DNA of 64,000 nucleotides, from contig NC_081411.1 of the NCBI RefSeq assembly GCF_030272615.1, positions 832,494,160-832,558,159 of the forward strand, read 5' to 3'. The stretch comes from Cryptomeria japonica (lineage: Eukaryota > Streptophyta > Pinopsida > Cupressales > Cupressaceae). The notes under the pieces are model-generated. The model did not search any database and was not told the origin of the DNA. It was given only the letters and a program-made list of their open reading frames with translations. Below are positions 1-11,854 of this stretch, piece after piece (the stretch's first letter is position 1; each line of letters begins with the position of its first letter). The translations under genes were made by a program, and so were the position numbers.

Positions 1-1328
1 GTATGTTTTAATGAGTATAAAGATGTCGGTAAGTGACACAGAAAGAATGTGAAAATGAAAGGGAGTAATAAGTTATTCAATGGGAAACTATTATTGAGTT
101 AGATAGTGACGAGATTATGTTATTTTGATTATTTTGATATCCTATATATGTGTATTTGAAGACTGAATAAGAAGGAGAAAATATTTCATGTAACAGAATG
201 AGTAAAGGTTTGATACTGTTCTATTTTACCGAGCAAGGAGCTAGTCGGTAAACACCGAGGTTATCAGTGTCGGTTAAAGAAGAAAGAAGTTACCAAGCAT
301 AGTTCAATATTTACCGAGTATCAACTGAGCAGTAACAGAATGCATTGGATGAATAAATACATTATTAAATGAAGGATGCCAATGAGTTGGAGATTTATAG
401 AAGATTGGAATGTCGTGCAAGAAGTTTGTTAAGGATCAACGGAAATGAAAATTCAAGAGTGGGATCTGCAACACAGATTGAACGGTCATAACCAAGCACA
501 AGTACCAAGGAAGGTATATAAGTTTCAAGGCAAGATAAAATGTTTTTCAGTTCGAAGGATTCAATGAACCTAGTCCAGTTTGAAGATCTGAAGGATAAGA
601 ATAATCATGGGAAATGTGATTAAGGAGATTAAGCGGTTAGGAATTGCTTATAAATAAGGAAAAGTTGATGAACATAGAATGCGGGCAAATAGAAGAGTAG
701 TGATACTGCAAAGGTGATTACCGAGTATAGAAGATTGAAGAATAAATTGAGAAACCCAACAAGGAGGAAGATAAGTCTTATGACACATTTATTTTGAGTA
801 CATAGAGTTTGCTTTAACATTTCAGATGTGAAGTTGCAGATATATTTTATTACTATTATTTATTTTTGTAAGTGACAGGAAATCTCTTAACCGAGTGGAC
901 CTAACAATCTTATTTGTAAATCCTCTAGCAAGGTAACATTCTGAATGAGTGTTTGAAATCCTTTGACAAGGTCACTTCTAACAAAGTGCAAGATTCTGAT
1001 AGATCTGAGGGAAATCCCTTAACTAGGTCACATCTAGCAAATTTGTTTATGTAATCTTTAACATGATTGGCTTTTAACCGAGCATACTCTAGAAGAGTAT
1101 ATTTTCTTGTGGGTTTGAAATCCCACAGTGGTTTTTCGCTATTTGGGTTTTCACGTTAAATTTGATGTTAAATGTGTTTTGTTGTTTCAAGTTTATCAGT
1201 TTATGATTTTGAATGATTTACAATCAGAGTTGCATATCAAGTTAGTTCTACCAAGGTTGAATCTGGATAGATCATTGTATTGTGAGCTTATCTGATTCAC
1301 CCCCCCTCTCATCTAACTAGCATCTACA
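1..1328 (+). repeat. 3' part of a copia (Sirevirus-like) LTR
   Basis: No coding frame is supported here. The right end has the layout of the other copia LTRs in this window: a 'gtttgaaatcccacagtgg' stretch, then 'gggtttt', then 'ttcaccccccctctca' at about 1,296-1,311, and a CA terminus near 1,328. Words such as accgagt and cggtaa recur, as cggt-type words do in the other LTRs. No primer-binding site follows, so this is a 3' LTR or a solo LTR whose start lies outside the window. The exact CA end (1,322 or 1,328) is not settled because the left TSD is not visible. Confidence 0.6.
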
Positions 1329-1625
1329 TCGTGAAACTTAAATCATATCATTTGACACACTTTGTTATAGAAGCAAATCAAACTAAACTTCTACTTGACA
1401 AGTAGGCTTGAGTATCCAAAACAAAGTATCCATATCCAACATCAACATCAACTTTGATTATTTTGTATGACCACGCCCCACATTTTGAGAAGAAGAAGTC
1501 TTCATCAAAAGACTAAGTTGAAGAAGAGACAACCTAGTTCTAAGGCACTTATCAAGAGGAGTAAATTTATTTATATCAATTGTCAACTCTTTAAATCACA
1601 TCATGCATTGTTGCATTATATGTGA

Positions 1626-1847
1626 TTGTATCTCCAAGTAAAAGCCAATGAATTTGACAAAGAACCTTTGAGAAGTAGGGCTTACATTCAAAAGGCAAAA
1701 TTCAATCAACGCCTTAATAGTGGAGGAAGGATTAATGCCACCTTGTTTCCAAAGTTTATTATCACTTACAACAAAGCTCGATCTAAGCCACCAACTCCAC
1801 CAAGAACCCCAATAGAAGAAGAAGAATTCATTACTGTAGAGATATAA
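1626..1847 (+). pseudogene. Small ORF upstream of gag (73 codons)
   Basis: This short open frame ends at a TAA just before the presumed gag start at 1,850. The product is basic and ends in a proline/glutamate-rich tail (PPTPPRTPIEEEE). I do not recognise the family. Its position directly before gag recalls the extra ORF1 of Ogre-type gypsy elements, but it is far shorter and could be a remnant of that ORF or a chance frame. No counterpart was identified in the leader of the minus-strand relative. Confidence 0.3.
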
Positions 1848-1849
1848 TG

Positions 1850-3600
1850 ATGCCTGCTGTCACTCAATCTTAGAAAAATAAAAGGAAGGATTCACAACCA
1901 GAATCAAGCATGAGTCATAGGGAGACCAATCCTTTTGATGAATATGCAAATATGGAAGAAACAAGGATCACTGAAGAGATTCCCCAAGAATGTCAAGAGA
2001 ATGTTGCTTTCCAAAAACTCATAGAAAGACTTATAGAATCAGATAAGAAAAAATATCTCCTCATGCTAACTAGTAAAGGAGTCAATATTCCTGAAGATTT
2101 TGACACATAAAATTTAAGGAATATGGACGAGAGAATTTCATGAACAAGGGCAAGAAACTATACTTACAATACCCAAAATCAAGAACACATGAGAGGAGAG
2201 GAAACACATGATCAAGAAAACATATGCAATTGAAATCACACCCATGAACAAGATATCACTCATGAACAAGATAATATCTACAATCGGGACAATCTTAATG
2301 AACGAGGGGAAGCTCCCCATCGAAGGACCAATGCACCCCTAGCTATTCTTACACAACAACTCCAAACACTTCAAAGACAAATGCAGACCACGCAATAAGG
2401 AACCACAATAAGATACTCATTAGAAGACATTTGTCCTTATCCTTTTGATAGAAGATTAAACATGGTATTTTTTCCTCGAAATTCAGTTATACCAAAGTAT
2501 GAAAAATATGATGGTAAGAGTGACCCCCATGATCACGTTTGGAAATTTTGTACTATGAGCTTGGAGTTTGCTCACAACGACACATACCTAATGAGACTAT
2601 TCCCAAGAAGTTTGGGAGGGAAAAAAATGGAGTGGTTTTCAAAACTCACACCTCCCATCAGATCATTTGATGAGTTGGTGAATAAATTCATAACACAATA
2701 CTCCTATAATATCCAACATGCAATCACCATGCTTGACGTATACAATATGAAACAAAAGAATAATGAAACATTCATGGTGTTTCTACAAAGATGGAGGCAC
2801 ATGGTTGCAAGGTACCCATGAGATGTTTCTAAAAAGGAAAAGATGGAAATCTTCATAGACAATCTAAATAGTGAAATGAGTTATCATCTCAAACTACAAT
2901 GTATACCATCTTTTGCAAAATTAATAAAGAATGGTATCCAAGTAGAGGAAGCTTCCATCAAGAAAGTACCCTTGAAGTTATTTAAGTAAGATTTAGTTCG
3001 TCAAACAATAACACCTTTAACAATCAAAACAATAACAACAACTCAGACAAGTCCAAATTTTAAACAAGAAACAAAAATGTTGTTAATGATGGGTAGTCGA
3101 TGCCAACAATGTAAAGTCTAAACAACTAGTGTTGACTTTATCAGGCAACCCACCATCCAATAATGATCAAAGGAGTTCCAATCAAGGCACTAATACTTAT
3201 CAATGAAATACCAACCAAGGAGCTTCAACATCAAATAATAGAAACAATCACCAAGGCAACAACAACAACAACCTAGGGAACAACACAAATCAAAGAGGCA
3301 ACACTAACACTTCCCCATATTAACGAATATACAGACCATTAGGACAAACCTTGGAATCAACATTTCAAGAGCTATTGGCAAATAAGATCATCACATTACC
3401 AGCCACAAGCAACTTTGAAACCCAAGTCAAACCACCATGGTGGAATGACTCACATTATTGTGATTATCATCGAAATAAGGGGCATATAAAAAATTATTGC
3501 ATGAGGTTGAAGATAGTTCAAGATATGATAGACAAGGCAGAATTAACGGTCGATGGTTATAAAACCAATGGTGACTATGAAGCTTTCAAAAATCCTCTTC
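1850..3600 (+). pseudogene. gag: Tat-type gypsy gag (degenerate)
   Basis: The frame opens at 1,850 (MPAVTQS, then a stop) and resumes as an acidic 66-codon segment at 1,910-2,110. The best preserved part is 2,462-2,821, a retrotransposon gag domain with YDGKSDPHDHV, LFPRSLGGKKMEWF and FLQRWRHM. It ends in a stop where the minus-strand relative reads on. A Gln/Asn-rich linker follows, then at 3,450-3,520 a C-x2-H-x4-H-x4-C knuckle (CDYHRNKGHIKNYC). That variant differs from the usual CCHC and is shared with the minus-strand copy at 22.3 kb. Several frameshifts and stops make it non-functional. It would package element RNA. Confidence 0.8.
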
Positions 3601-4002
3601 CTAATTATGACAAGGGAGGAGCATCAATATCAAACAACACCAAAGGAGCTCGTATAAATCACATATACAAAAATACCAACAATCACATATCGACATATGA
3701 CAATCAAGTGAATATCATTAAAATCAAAGACAAACAAGAACATGCGTTGATAAATGTGACAACAAGAGCTCAAAAATATGTCTTGAAGGGGAACAAATCA
3801 ACAACAACAACTCTCCCCAAGACTCAATATAACTTGGTTGAACAACTATGGAGAACACCCACTCGAATATCTATACTTGAGTTGCTCAAACTTTCACCAA
3901 AACACAAGGATAACTTGGAGAAATCTCTTATCGAAAAGACCGTTCCAAATGATTTGGATATTGATCGATTCCAAGCCATGGTGGCCCATATGGCAGTGCC
4001 AC

Positions 4003-4043
<41 letters not shown>

Positions 4044-4480
4044 TTTTTTTTAAACATGATGATGTCTCCTTGACTCATCTGCATAATACCCCACTACAAA
4101 TTGAGGTCTTAGTCTATAAAGATTGGGTAAAAAGATTATTAATAGATGGAGAAGCCAGTCTCAATATATTTACTCTAAAGACTATTTGTGCATTGGGCTT
4201 CTTTGAGCAAGCCGTTGATCCCAAAAAAAATCACTATCAAAGCCTATGATGATGAAGAAAGATCATCCGAAGGAACTGTGATACTACCCATTCTGGTAGG
4301 TCCTGTACAAAGAGACACAATGTGTCAAGTCTTGGACATAGACTTGACATAAAATATATTATTGGGTCATCCATAGATCTATGAAATGCAAGTGGTACCT
4401 TCCACATACCATCAATGCTTCAAGTTCCCCTACAAGGGACAAGAAATTTCAATATTAGCAGATACTAACCCTTTTCAGTA
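3600..4480 (+). pseudogene. gag-pol linker and aspartic protease (degenerate)
   Basis: An Asn-rich linker (3,600-3,800) leads into a segment with SILELLKLSPKHKDNLEKSL and DRFQAMVAHM, which matches the minus-strand relative closely in order and spacing. A (TA)n microsatellite interrupts it. Beyond a frameshift the protease core is readable at about 4,109-4,395: KRLLIDGEASLNIF, with a DG-x-x-x-LN motif in place of the classic DTG/DSG, then TIKAYDDEERSSEG and a final hydrophobic stretch. The protease would cut the Gag-Pol polyprotein. Frame changes and stops (for example at 4,348) make it inactive. Confidence 0.7.
4005..4039. repeat. (TA)n microsatellite followed by T-run
   Basis: About 17 TA units are followed by a run of T (4,042-4,050). 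They sit inside the region upstream of the protease, where the relative at 21.7 kb has ordinary coding sequence. The Ile/Tyr alternation in the three frames here is a by-product of the repeat. Confidence 0.95.
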
Positions 4481-4490
4481 TTGAAATTCT

Positions 4491-6327
4491 ATGGGGGCAG
4501 CTCAAAATGTCTTGGTTCCACACAACAGGGAGGCTGAAGCTTCCTCATCATCCAACCATCAAGAAGAACTCAAGTCTCTATCCATGAACTTCAAGAAAAA
4601 GATGAAAATAAAGGACCAAGGCATGGGGGAATACTCTTTTGAACCCTTGTGTCTATCTAAGTTGCCAACTTTACCAAGGTCTTATGGACAACCTTCCACA
4701 TCAAGACATCAGACAACATAACCCATCGCAAAGTTTGATGGTAAATTTATCCAAATGGGCACACTAGTTGAAGAATCTGAAGATAAAGACATCCTTAGCT
4801 AGCTATATAAGGATAAGGAAAAAATTAGAGCTGCTTCCCTAGAAGTGGCCGTACCAATAGAACAATATGGAAATGGGTTCTGGATCATGCAACTAATGGG
4901 ATACAAATGAAAAGGACCTATTGGCCAACGTCAAGAAGGTATCATAGAACCCATACAATCCCATTCTCAATTAGCAAGAGATAAAACATGACTTGGGTAT
5001 GGCCAACATATTCCCCTTATAAAAAAGAAAGCTCATCAGCAAAAACCTCAATGGAAAGAAAAGAAAAAACATAACAAAGACTCATGGAAAGAAGCACTAC
5101 ACCAATAAACAAAAAAGACAATGAGGGGCAAAAATATGAAAAAAATGAGAGGCGATAGGAAGAACTCGCTATCCAAAGGGAGGAAGCTTCTTATAAGTAA
5201 GTACATCATGTACAAGAACATGATCAAATCAAGTCCAAGTCGCACACAGAGGAGATTCCTACTAAAATAAGGGAAACTATTTATGAACAAATTCAAAGAA
5301 TAAAAAAAAGTAGAGATTCTGAATCAGAACAAGCTAACTTGCTAGTATCAATTATCAGTGATCTTTTCTCACCATACAACATCCTTGTTAAATTTAGTGA
5401 GGTAATCGAAGACAATGATTTTGAAACTGATTCCAATGAGTATGAGTGGGATACTTGTTCTAATTTTATAGAGGATATTGGAGTGGATACAATCCATGCA
5501 TACACACCCATTTCTCATTAGGGACAATGCTCAAGATCTCGATCATTTGAATTTGGACCGCAACATATCTATGAGGCTAGTGAGAACGAGTAGCGACAAT
5601 ACGAACAAGGCAATGTCAAGGAGAGTATCATTGAAGACCTCCAGAATATCATAGACCTCACCAATATCCCAAACAACTATGACAATGTATCCATCATGAC
5701 ATTTACAATAGCTGATCTTAACCCACCAAATCACTCTCTACCGCTCATATATCCTGATCTCATAGACTGGGAAGAACCCGAACATCATGATATACCAATA
5801 TTCCCAAATGATGAGTCAATTTTCTAATACCTATGCTTAGTCAACCCGAAAACATGCTCCACAAATGAACCACATAACAATATCTACAATCAGGGGAGTG
5901 CCAAGTCTCTTAGTCATAAAACCAAAATAAAAAATGGATCTAATGGTGAAAACCATTTAATGGCAGTGTTAGATCGCAAAAACAAAAAAGTAAAAATAAA
6001 GGACGTATCTGAAGGTGAAAAACTATTTGAGGCACCTGAAGATAGGATACTTGACACTCTTCCTAAACATTACTAGGAGAGGTCACCAATCTTGATTGAG
6101 CCAACTCAATCAATAAATATCAACACTGAAGCGACAACCAAAACCACTCACAAAAAAAAAAAAAAAATCAAATTTTGTCAAATTCTTCAAGGAGAAGCAA
6201 ATCAATTTTATTTGGTCTTATGCTGACATGTGAGAGGTAGATCTGAATCTAATCATGCATCACTTATCCATCACTCTGGGAGCTAAACCTGTCAAATTAA
6301 AATTAAGGAAGATGAATCCACATGTGG
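4491..6327 (+). pseudogene. Protease-RT linker with G-patch-like segment and start of RT (degenerate)
   Basis: After the protease, an acidic/Ser-rich stretch leads to a G-patch-like core at about 4,870-5,000 (QLMGYK-stop-KGPIGQRQEGI...GYG), with glycines spaced as in the family. The equivalent ORF at 20.4-21.2 kb keeps it intact. A long low-complexity acidic linker with DTIHAYTP at about 5,487 follows, then NGENHLMAV and EGEKLFEAPED near 5,940-6,050. The RT N-terminus begins about 6,260 (AKPVKLKLRKMNPHV) and is cut at 6,327 by the copia insertion. Stops are frequent. G-patches bind RNA or activate helicases in cellular proteins; the role in this element is unknown. Confidence 0.65.
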
Positions 6328-6328
6328 T

Positions 6329-7469
6329 TGTTGGCATTTTGATGATGTTGTGATTGTCATTGATGGACACACACTTTTTTTGAGATCACTTTTTGTATGT
6401 ATGAGTTATGCTCAACCGACATTTGTTCTAACTGGTATTATGTATTATAGTCTTTAGACTATCGGTGTTTTGCAAAAAGTGTTTACCGATCTCAAGCGGT
6501 ATGAAGACCCACGCAGTATGAAGACCTCAAGTGGTTCGAGGATCTCAAGTGGAACAAAGGAATAAAGCGGCAGTTATCATTTATCCCAGTCTTCATTTTG
6601 ACAAACTGGTAATCAGTTAAATGTATGAACTGATATTACTCTGTGATGAGTTACCAACTGGTATTTTTGTGACGAGTTATCATCAATCGACACATTGGCG
6701 GTGATTCTGTGCTGTGTTACCAAATGTGTCTAGATGCACTGAAACTAGGAACTTGCAATGTAATCCTATTGGACCGACATGAAATCAGATTCCTTTATAA
6801 GGACATCATGTCTAGGGTTTTAGTAGTTGTTAGGGATTTAGGTAGTTGATGAGGTTTTTGTATGTGCGATCATAGAAGAAGATTAGGTCTGTGTGAAGAA
6901 ACAGAGTGTGGAGATATTGAAGATTGAAGTAATGCTGAAATGCATTAACAATGAGCTATCAAGGATCTAACCAAGCATACTGTGCTAGTATCTAGATCAC
7001 TATCTTGTTGATTACTCACATCTTCGACAAGTTTGAAACCCTTAACCGGGTAGGCCCAGAAAAGCCTTTGTAAATCCTCTAACAAGGTGGTTCACAACTA
7101 TGAATTTGAAATCCTCTTACAAGGTAGTCTTTAATTAGACTTATCTCCTAACAGAGATCGAGATTCTAAAATGATCTATTCTGGTGAAGAACATTGGATG
7201 ACCTTAACCGTTCTAGTTACTATTCTGTAGATAGTTACTTGTGAGCTTTATCTCACCCTGGTTTTTCCCATTTGGGTTTCCACATCAAAACCTCTTGTGT
7301 TATGGTGATTGTTCTATTGTGGGTGAATGCTTTATTTGCTGTTTGGTTTACATTTGTCTTAACCGGTTTGTTAGTAAATCTATTATACCGATTAATTGCT
7401 AAACTGTTTAAGAGTTTAAGTTCAGTATTTATTGGTATACTAATTCACCCCCCCTCTTAGTATTCATCA
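6329..7469 (+). repeat. 5' LTR of the copia element at 6.3 kb
   Basis: It begins TGTTGGCATTTTGATG and ends CTCTTAGTATTCATCA, directly before the PBS. The stretch 6,913-7,469 aligns base for base, with scattered substitutions, to 10,049-10,606. It contains repeated cggt words and a possible TATA box at 6,794-6,802. Confidence 0.85.
6794..6802 (+). promoter_or_regulatory. Possible TATA box in copia LTR
   Basis: The sequence tttataagg lies 465 bp into the LTR, a plausible place for the U3 promoter of a 1.1-kb LTR. No start site can be seen from sequence alone. Confidence 0.35.
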
Positions 7470-7471
7470 AT

Positions 7472-7484
7472 TGGTATCAGAGCC
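7472..7484 (+). other. Primer-binding site (initiator Met tRNA type)
   Basis: TGGTATCAGAGCC lies 2 nt after the LTR end. It is the standard plant copia PBS, complementary to the 3' end of initiator Met tRNA. Confidence 0.9.
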
Positions 7485-7519
7485 AACCTTTCTATAAGTT
7501 TAACCACTTGGAAGGAGAT

Positions 7520-8866
7520 ATGGGGGAATACACTATGAGGGAGCTTACTCATCGTCTCACTTAGATTGAGAAAGCCTTTGATTAACTTAAAGTCAAATAT
7601 AAAACCTCTCTAGAAAAGGGAAGAGAGCATGCTGAAAATCTGATGGAGCTTACTGAAAATAGTTCTTCTGATGAAGCAGACATGGAAGCCCTAGTTGAAG
7701 AAGTTGAAAAACTCAATGAATCTAATGCCAACCTGAGAAGAGAACTAGAAGAACTGACTATCAGAATGTGTCAAGAGCTTGAGAACCGGAGGCAAGCTGA
7801 AGACCTGGTAAAAGACAAAGATCTTGAGATCTCCAAACTGAAACAAGAAATCAATGCCCTTACCGCTCATCTCCAAGAGAGTAAAGTGGAAAAAGAAGAA
7901 ATGCAAGGTGAGCTAAACATGGCTATTTTTGAGAATACAACCTTGAAGGAATCCAATGCTTCTATTACCAAGGAACTAACTGAGTCAAAGGAAATCCTTG
8001 CCAAATTCAATCAGAGTGTTGCTAAGCTAGAGCAAAAGCTTGAATCAGCTAAACCGGTAAATAATACTAATGGACTTGGTTTCTCTGGATATGAGGAAGG
8101 TGAATCCTCTGGAGAAAAAGATGTGGCATCAAAGAAGCAACCGACATCAAAGGATAAAGGTAAGCAAAAGTTCAAACCTATTTTCTTTAATTGTTTAAAG
8201 GAGGGACATACTGCTATTGTATGTAGAAATAAGGCTTAGAACAATTTTCCTTATTTTCTAAACAATAAGCCAAGATCCAATAGATTCAATGGAAACTGTT
8301 ATGCATGCAACAAGTTTGGGCATAGAGCATTTGAATGCAGGTCTATTGTGCACAACATTGGAAGATATCCTCAAAAGACTTAAGGAGTTTTTCTTGAATC
8401 CTCTGTGAATTGAAATCCAAACTGGTATAATGCCTATGACCATTAGTCAGGTGGTGGTGGCTATTAAGCGACAACCGGTTGGAGAGCAACCTGTATGATC
8501 TGTCATGGTAGCGGTCACACTGCTGCAACATGCAGAAGGAAGAATGGAAACACAAATAATAGACCATGGAGAGCAGCTGGAATGGTATGCTATCAATACA
8601 ACAAACCGGGTCACACAGCTAGAATCTGCAAGATGAGAAAGAACATATCAGATGATATACCGATCACTCCAGAATGAAAGATTGATGTTGAAACTGTTCA
8701 AGCGGATATGAAGACAACATGGAAGAAGAAAAATGTTTTGAACCCCCGGTTTACACCGGTAAAAGACCTTAACCGGTATTATTACCTGTCAATTAGAAGA
8801 AGACCAGAAATGGTAAAAGGCAAAATTAGGGTTTATGCCCTAATGGTGGAGCATTTATTATGGTAG
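7520..8866 (+). pseudogene. gag-like protein with long coiled coil and four zinc knuckles
   Basis: One frame runs from the ATG at 7,520 (MGEYTMRELTHRLT) to a TAG near 8,866, broken by about five in-frame stops (two before 7,643, then at about 8,237, about 8,380 and 8,675). Residues from about 7,560 to 8,060 form a heptad-rich, Glu/Lys/Leu-rich coiled coil. Four C-x2-C-x4-H-x4-C knuckles follow: 8,183-8,224 (first Cys now Phe), 8,297-8,338 (CYACNKFGHRAFEC, intact), 8,492-8,533 (CMICHGSGHTAATC, intact) and 8,588-8,629 (second Cys now Tyr). Position after a copia PBS and the knuckles argue for a Gag that binds RNA. Four knuckles are more than the one or two usual in copia Gag. Confidence 0.75.
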
Positions 8867-9144
8867 GTGAAGAATTCATTTAAATGGGATTTTCAAGTCA
8901 TTTTCACTTATCAGTTTACAAGCGAAGAGTTTTTCAAGAGCAGAGTGACAAAAGATGATTCGACTTGTGACTCATAGAGATTTCAAATCTTTGTAGTAGA
9001 ATCTAGAGATAGTGACAATCAATCAAGTGAAGCACACAAAGCGGTATTCAAACAATCAAAGTGGTGAAGTGTGCACTGTATTGACAAACCCTAAATTTCA
9101 AAATTCTGAAGGTATTTATCGAAATTCTTGTTTATCAGTTAATC

Positions 9145-10033
9145 ATGGCTTCTGCATCGCACTCCAGTTCTAGTGCATGCATTGATTCAGTGGATTTTAT
9201 CCAAAGGAAGATGAAATACAATGCCCTATCCTAGATACCCACTGGAGTTATAGTGGAAGATGATATTTTAGGGTACATTGATTGTAAATTGGAAGACCTA
9301 GGATCTCTAGTGATCCATTCCTAGCTAGGTCTATTCTGTGGGGATGACAAAAAGATCAAACTAGAATACAACATCTTGGAGAGGAAGAAACTTCAAAACG
9401 TGGTGTAGTTTCTTGAAGAATTTACGGAAGATCACATCCGCATCATTCTGAGAAGAGTGCATGGTGACAAGATGTATCTCGAGAGGACACATGATATTAC
9501 GCTTGAAGCCATTCATGCCGTCACCAGTTTCTGCAACACTGATGAGGTGCCATCCCTAAGAAAAGTCATCAAGACTAAAATGACTAAGCTCACCAGTTCT
9601 ATGAGCGACCAATGGGGAATGACCGTCAACACCATCAAGGATGATTTGGTCAAGTATACTTGCATGGTGATCAAATATCAGATGTTCTATGCTAGCAGAA
9701 TAAACTCTATCTCTGTTGCTGCAGTGAATGCCGCCTATAGAATGATCATGGAAGATGCATCATTTGATCTATGCACCTATATACAAAAAACAAATTCTAA
9801 TAAACCTGAAGTCTATCAAACAGGATAGTGCCCTAAGATTCAAATTTGGACAACTTTTGGTAGGTCTATTTTTCTGCTTTCAAGGCTATTTTCCAAGAGT
9901 CGGTGATATTCAATGGTCCGCTGACCAACCGATTACCAAACAAATCAGAGAAAGTCTTCAAGCGGTGGGAACTGGATATCCTGAAGTCTTGAATAAATAT
10001 TTTGATGAATTCAAGCAGAAGATGAGCCAATAG
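9145..10033 (+). pseudogene. Unrecognised element-encoded protein downstream of gag-like ORF
   Basis: The frame starts at ATG 9,145 (MASASHSSSSA) and runs to 9,828 with stops near 9,230, 9,320 and 9,406. A one-base shift then carries the coding to 10,033 (FKFGQLLVGLFF, VGDIQWSADQPI). The product is mostly helical-looking and has no RT, integrase or protease motif. Stretches such as HDITLEAIHAVTSF and KYTCMVIKYQMFYASRIN look like a conserved folded domain, not random sequence. It sits inside the copia element and ends 16 bp before the truncated 3' LTR. I cannot name the family; an unplaced Gag-type or accessory domain is the best guess. Confidence 0.55.
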
Positions 10034-10048
10034 ATGAGGATATCTGGT

Positions 10049-10606
10049 GATATTGAAGACTGAAGTAATGCTGAAATGCATTAACAATGAGCTATCAAGG
10101 ATATAACCAAGCATACTGTGCTAGTATCTAGATCAGTCACTTGTTGATTACTCACATCTTCGACAAGTCTGAAACCCTTAACCGGGTAGGCCCAGAAAAG
10201 CCTTTGTAAATCCTCTAACAAGGTGGTTCACAACTATGAATATAAAATCCTCTTACAAGGTAGTCTTTAATCAAAATTATCTCCTAATAAAGATGTAGAT
10301 TCTTAACAGGATTTGTTCTGGTTAAGAACATTGTATGACCTTAACCGGTCTGGTTACTATTCTGCAGATAGTTACTTGTGAGCTTCAACTCACTATGGTT
10401 TTTCCCATTTGGGTTTCCATGTCAGAACCTCTTGTGTTATGGCGATCGTGCTCTTGTGGATGAATGATTTATTTGTTGTTTGGTTTGCATTTGTCTTAAC
10501 CAGTTTGTTAGTAAATCTGTTATACCGATTAATTGCTAAACTATTTAAGAGTTTAAGTTCAGTATTTATTGGTATACTAATTCACCCCCCCTCTTAGTAT
10601 TCATCA
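10049..10606 (+). repeat. Truncated 3' LTR of the copia element at 6.3 kb
   Basis: Homology to the 5' LTR starts abruptly at gatattgaag (10,049 corresponds to 6,913) and runs to the shared end TATTCATCA. The first 584 bp of the LTR and the PPT are missing. Confidence 0.85.
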
Positions 10607-11770
10607 GTGGCATTATTAGTCAAAGCAGAACTGAAGAAGTTATTAGATGTTGGATTCATCCGACCTATAGACTATGCTAAATGGATCTCAAACATTGTAC
10701 TAGTTTCTAAAATGGATAAAAGCATAAGGATTTGTACATACTTTAGAGACCTCAACAAGGCATCTCTGAAAGATGAATTTCCTTTGCCAAGCATCAACAC
10801 CATTGTTGATCTAACAACAAGGCATGCAATGCTATCACTCATGGATGATTTTTTGGGCTACAACCAAATTAAGATTACTCCAGAGGATCAAGATAAAAAT
10901 GCATTCACATGTCCATGGGGAACATATTGCTGGAACGTCATGCCTTTTGGCTTGAAAAATACTAGTGCAACTTATCAAAGAGCCATGACAACAATCTTCC
11001 ATGACACGATGCATACTTTCATGGAGGATTATGTAGATGATTTTCTAGATAAATCATTCACTAGAGATGAACACCTAGACATCCTAGATAAAATATTTCA
11101 ACAATTGGAGTAATTCAATGTCAAATTAAACCCTAAGAAGTGTGTCTTTGGGGTCACATCCGATAAACTTTTTGCCTACATTGTATCAAAAAAAGACATT
11201 GAAGTGGATCCAGAAAAAGTTCAGGTTATCATGGAGATGCCACCCCCTAAAAATATTAGCCAGCTACGATCTTTGCAAGGCAGGCTACAATCCATCGGAT
11301 GATTCATTACTTAGTTAGAAGATAAATGTCTTCCATTCTATCATCTGCTTCATAAGAATATACCTTTCAGATGGGAAGAAAAATGTGCAGACTCGTTCAA
11401 CTAGCTCAAACAACATATGATAAATCCACCAGTTTTGGTACCACCAATAGAAGGCAAGCCACTCATCCTCTATATATCAACAACAAAAGTATCATTGGGG
11501 GTACTGCTAGCACAAGAAGATTGAGTAGGCAAAGAAAGGGCTATCTATTACATCAGCATGACTTTGAATGGATATGAACACAATTATACATTCATCGAAA
11601 AGGCTTGCTTAGCAATGGTGTTTGTTTCTCAAAAGTTCTGCCACTATATGTTTGCCCACATGATCAAGCTGGTAGAAAAGATCGATCCTCTCAAGTATCT
11701 ACTTAGTAAGGCTTCTCTCATAGGAAGATTAGCTAAATTGGTCATGATCCTAAGTGAGTTTGATATTTAG
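10607..11770 (+). pseudogene. Tat-type gypsy reverse transcriptase and RNase H (degenerate)
   Basis: This is the continuation of the RT interrupted at 6,327. ALLVKAELKKLLDVGFIRP and WISNIVLVSK begin the palm, NVMPFGLKNTSATYQRAM is the conserved mid-palm block, and EDYVDDFL (11,024-11,047) holds the catalytic Asp pair. A stop at 11,111 and several more (11,300, 11,312, 11,402) break the connection domain. An RNase H-like segment follows at 11,440-11,770 (SLGVLLAQED, FIEKACLAMVFV). The catalytic YVDD is intact, but the protein cannot be made whole. It would reverse-transcribe the element RNA. Confidence 0.9.
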
Positions 11771-11854
11771 TACACAGAACGATGGGCTATCAAAGGACAA
11801 GCAATTGCACATTAACTGGCAGAAGCACCACTACTAGACCAACACCCACTACAG

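Larger units (their letters stand above)
6329..10606 (+). mobile_element. Sirevirus-like copia element inserted in gypsy RT, 3' half deleted
   Basis: The left boundary is TGTTGGCA at 6,329 and the right boundary is ...TTCATCA at 10,606. TSDs are gtggt (6,324-6,328) and gtggc (10,607-10,611), and the gypsy RT frame is continuous across the empty site. The 5' LTR (1,141 bp) is complete and followed by an initiator-Met-type PBS. The 3' LTR keeps only its last 558 bp, and pol and the PPT are absent. One deletion from the internal ORF into the 3' LTR explains both. The LTR ends in CACCCCCCCTCTTAG, typical of Sirevirus-like copia LTRs. Confidence 0.85.

Noticed and set aside
3824-4084. ORFs with Tyr-Ile repeats
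   Set aside because: Produced by the (TA)n microsatellite.
6329-10606. Designed non-autonomous element as explanation for missing pol
   Set aside because: The 3' LTR lacks its first 584 bp and the PPT, so one deletion through pol into the LTR is simpler.
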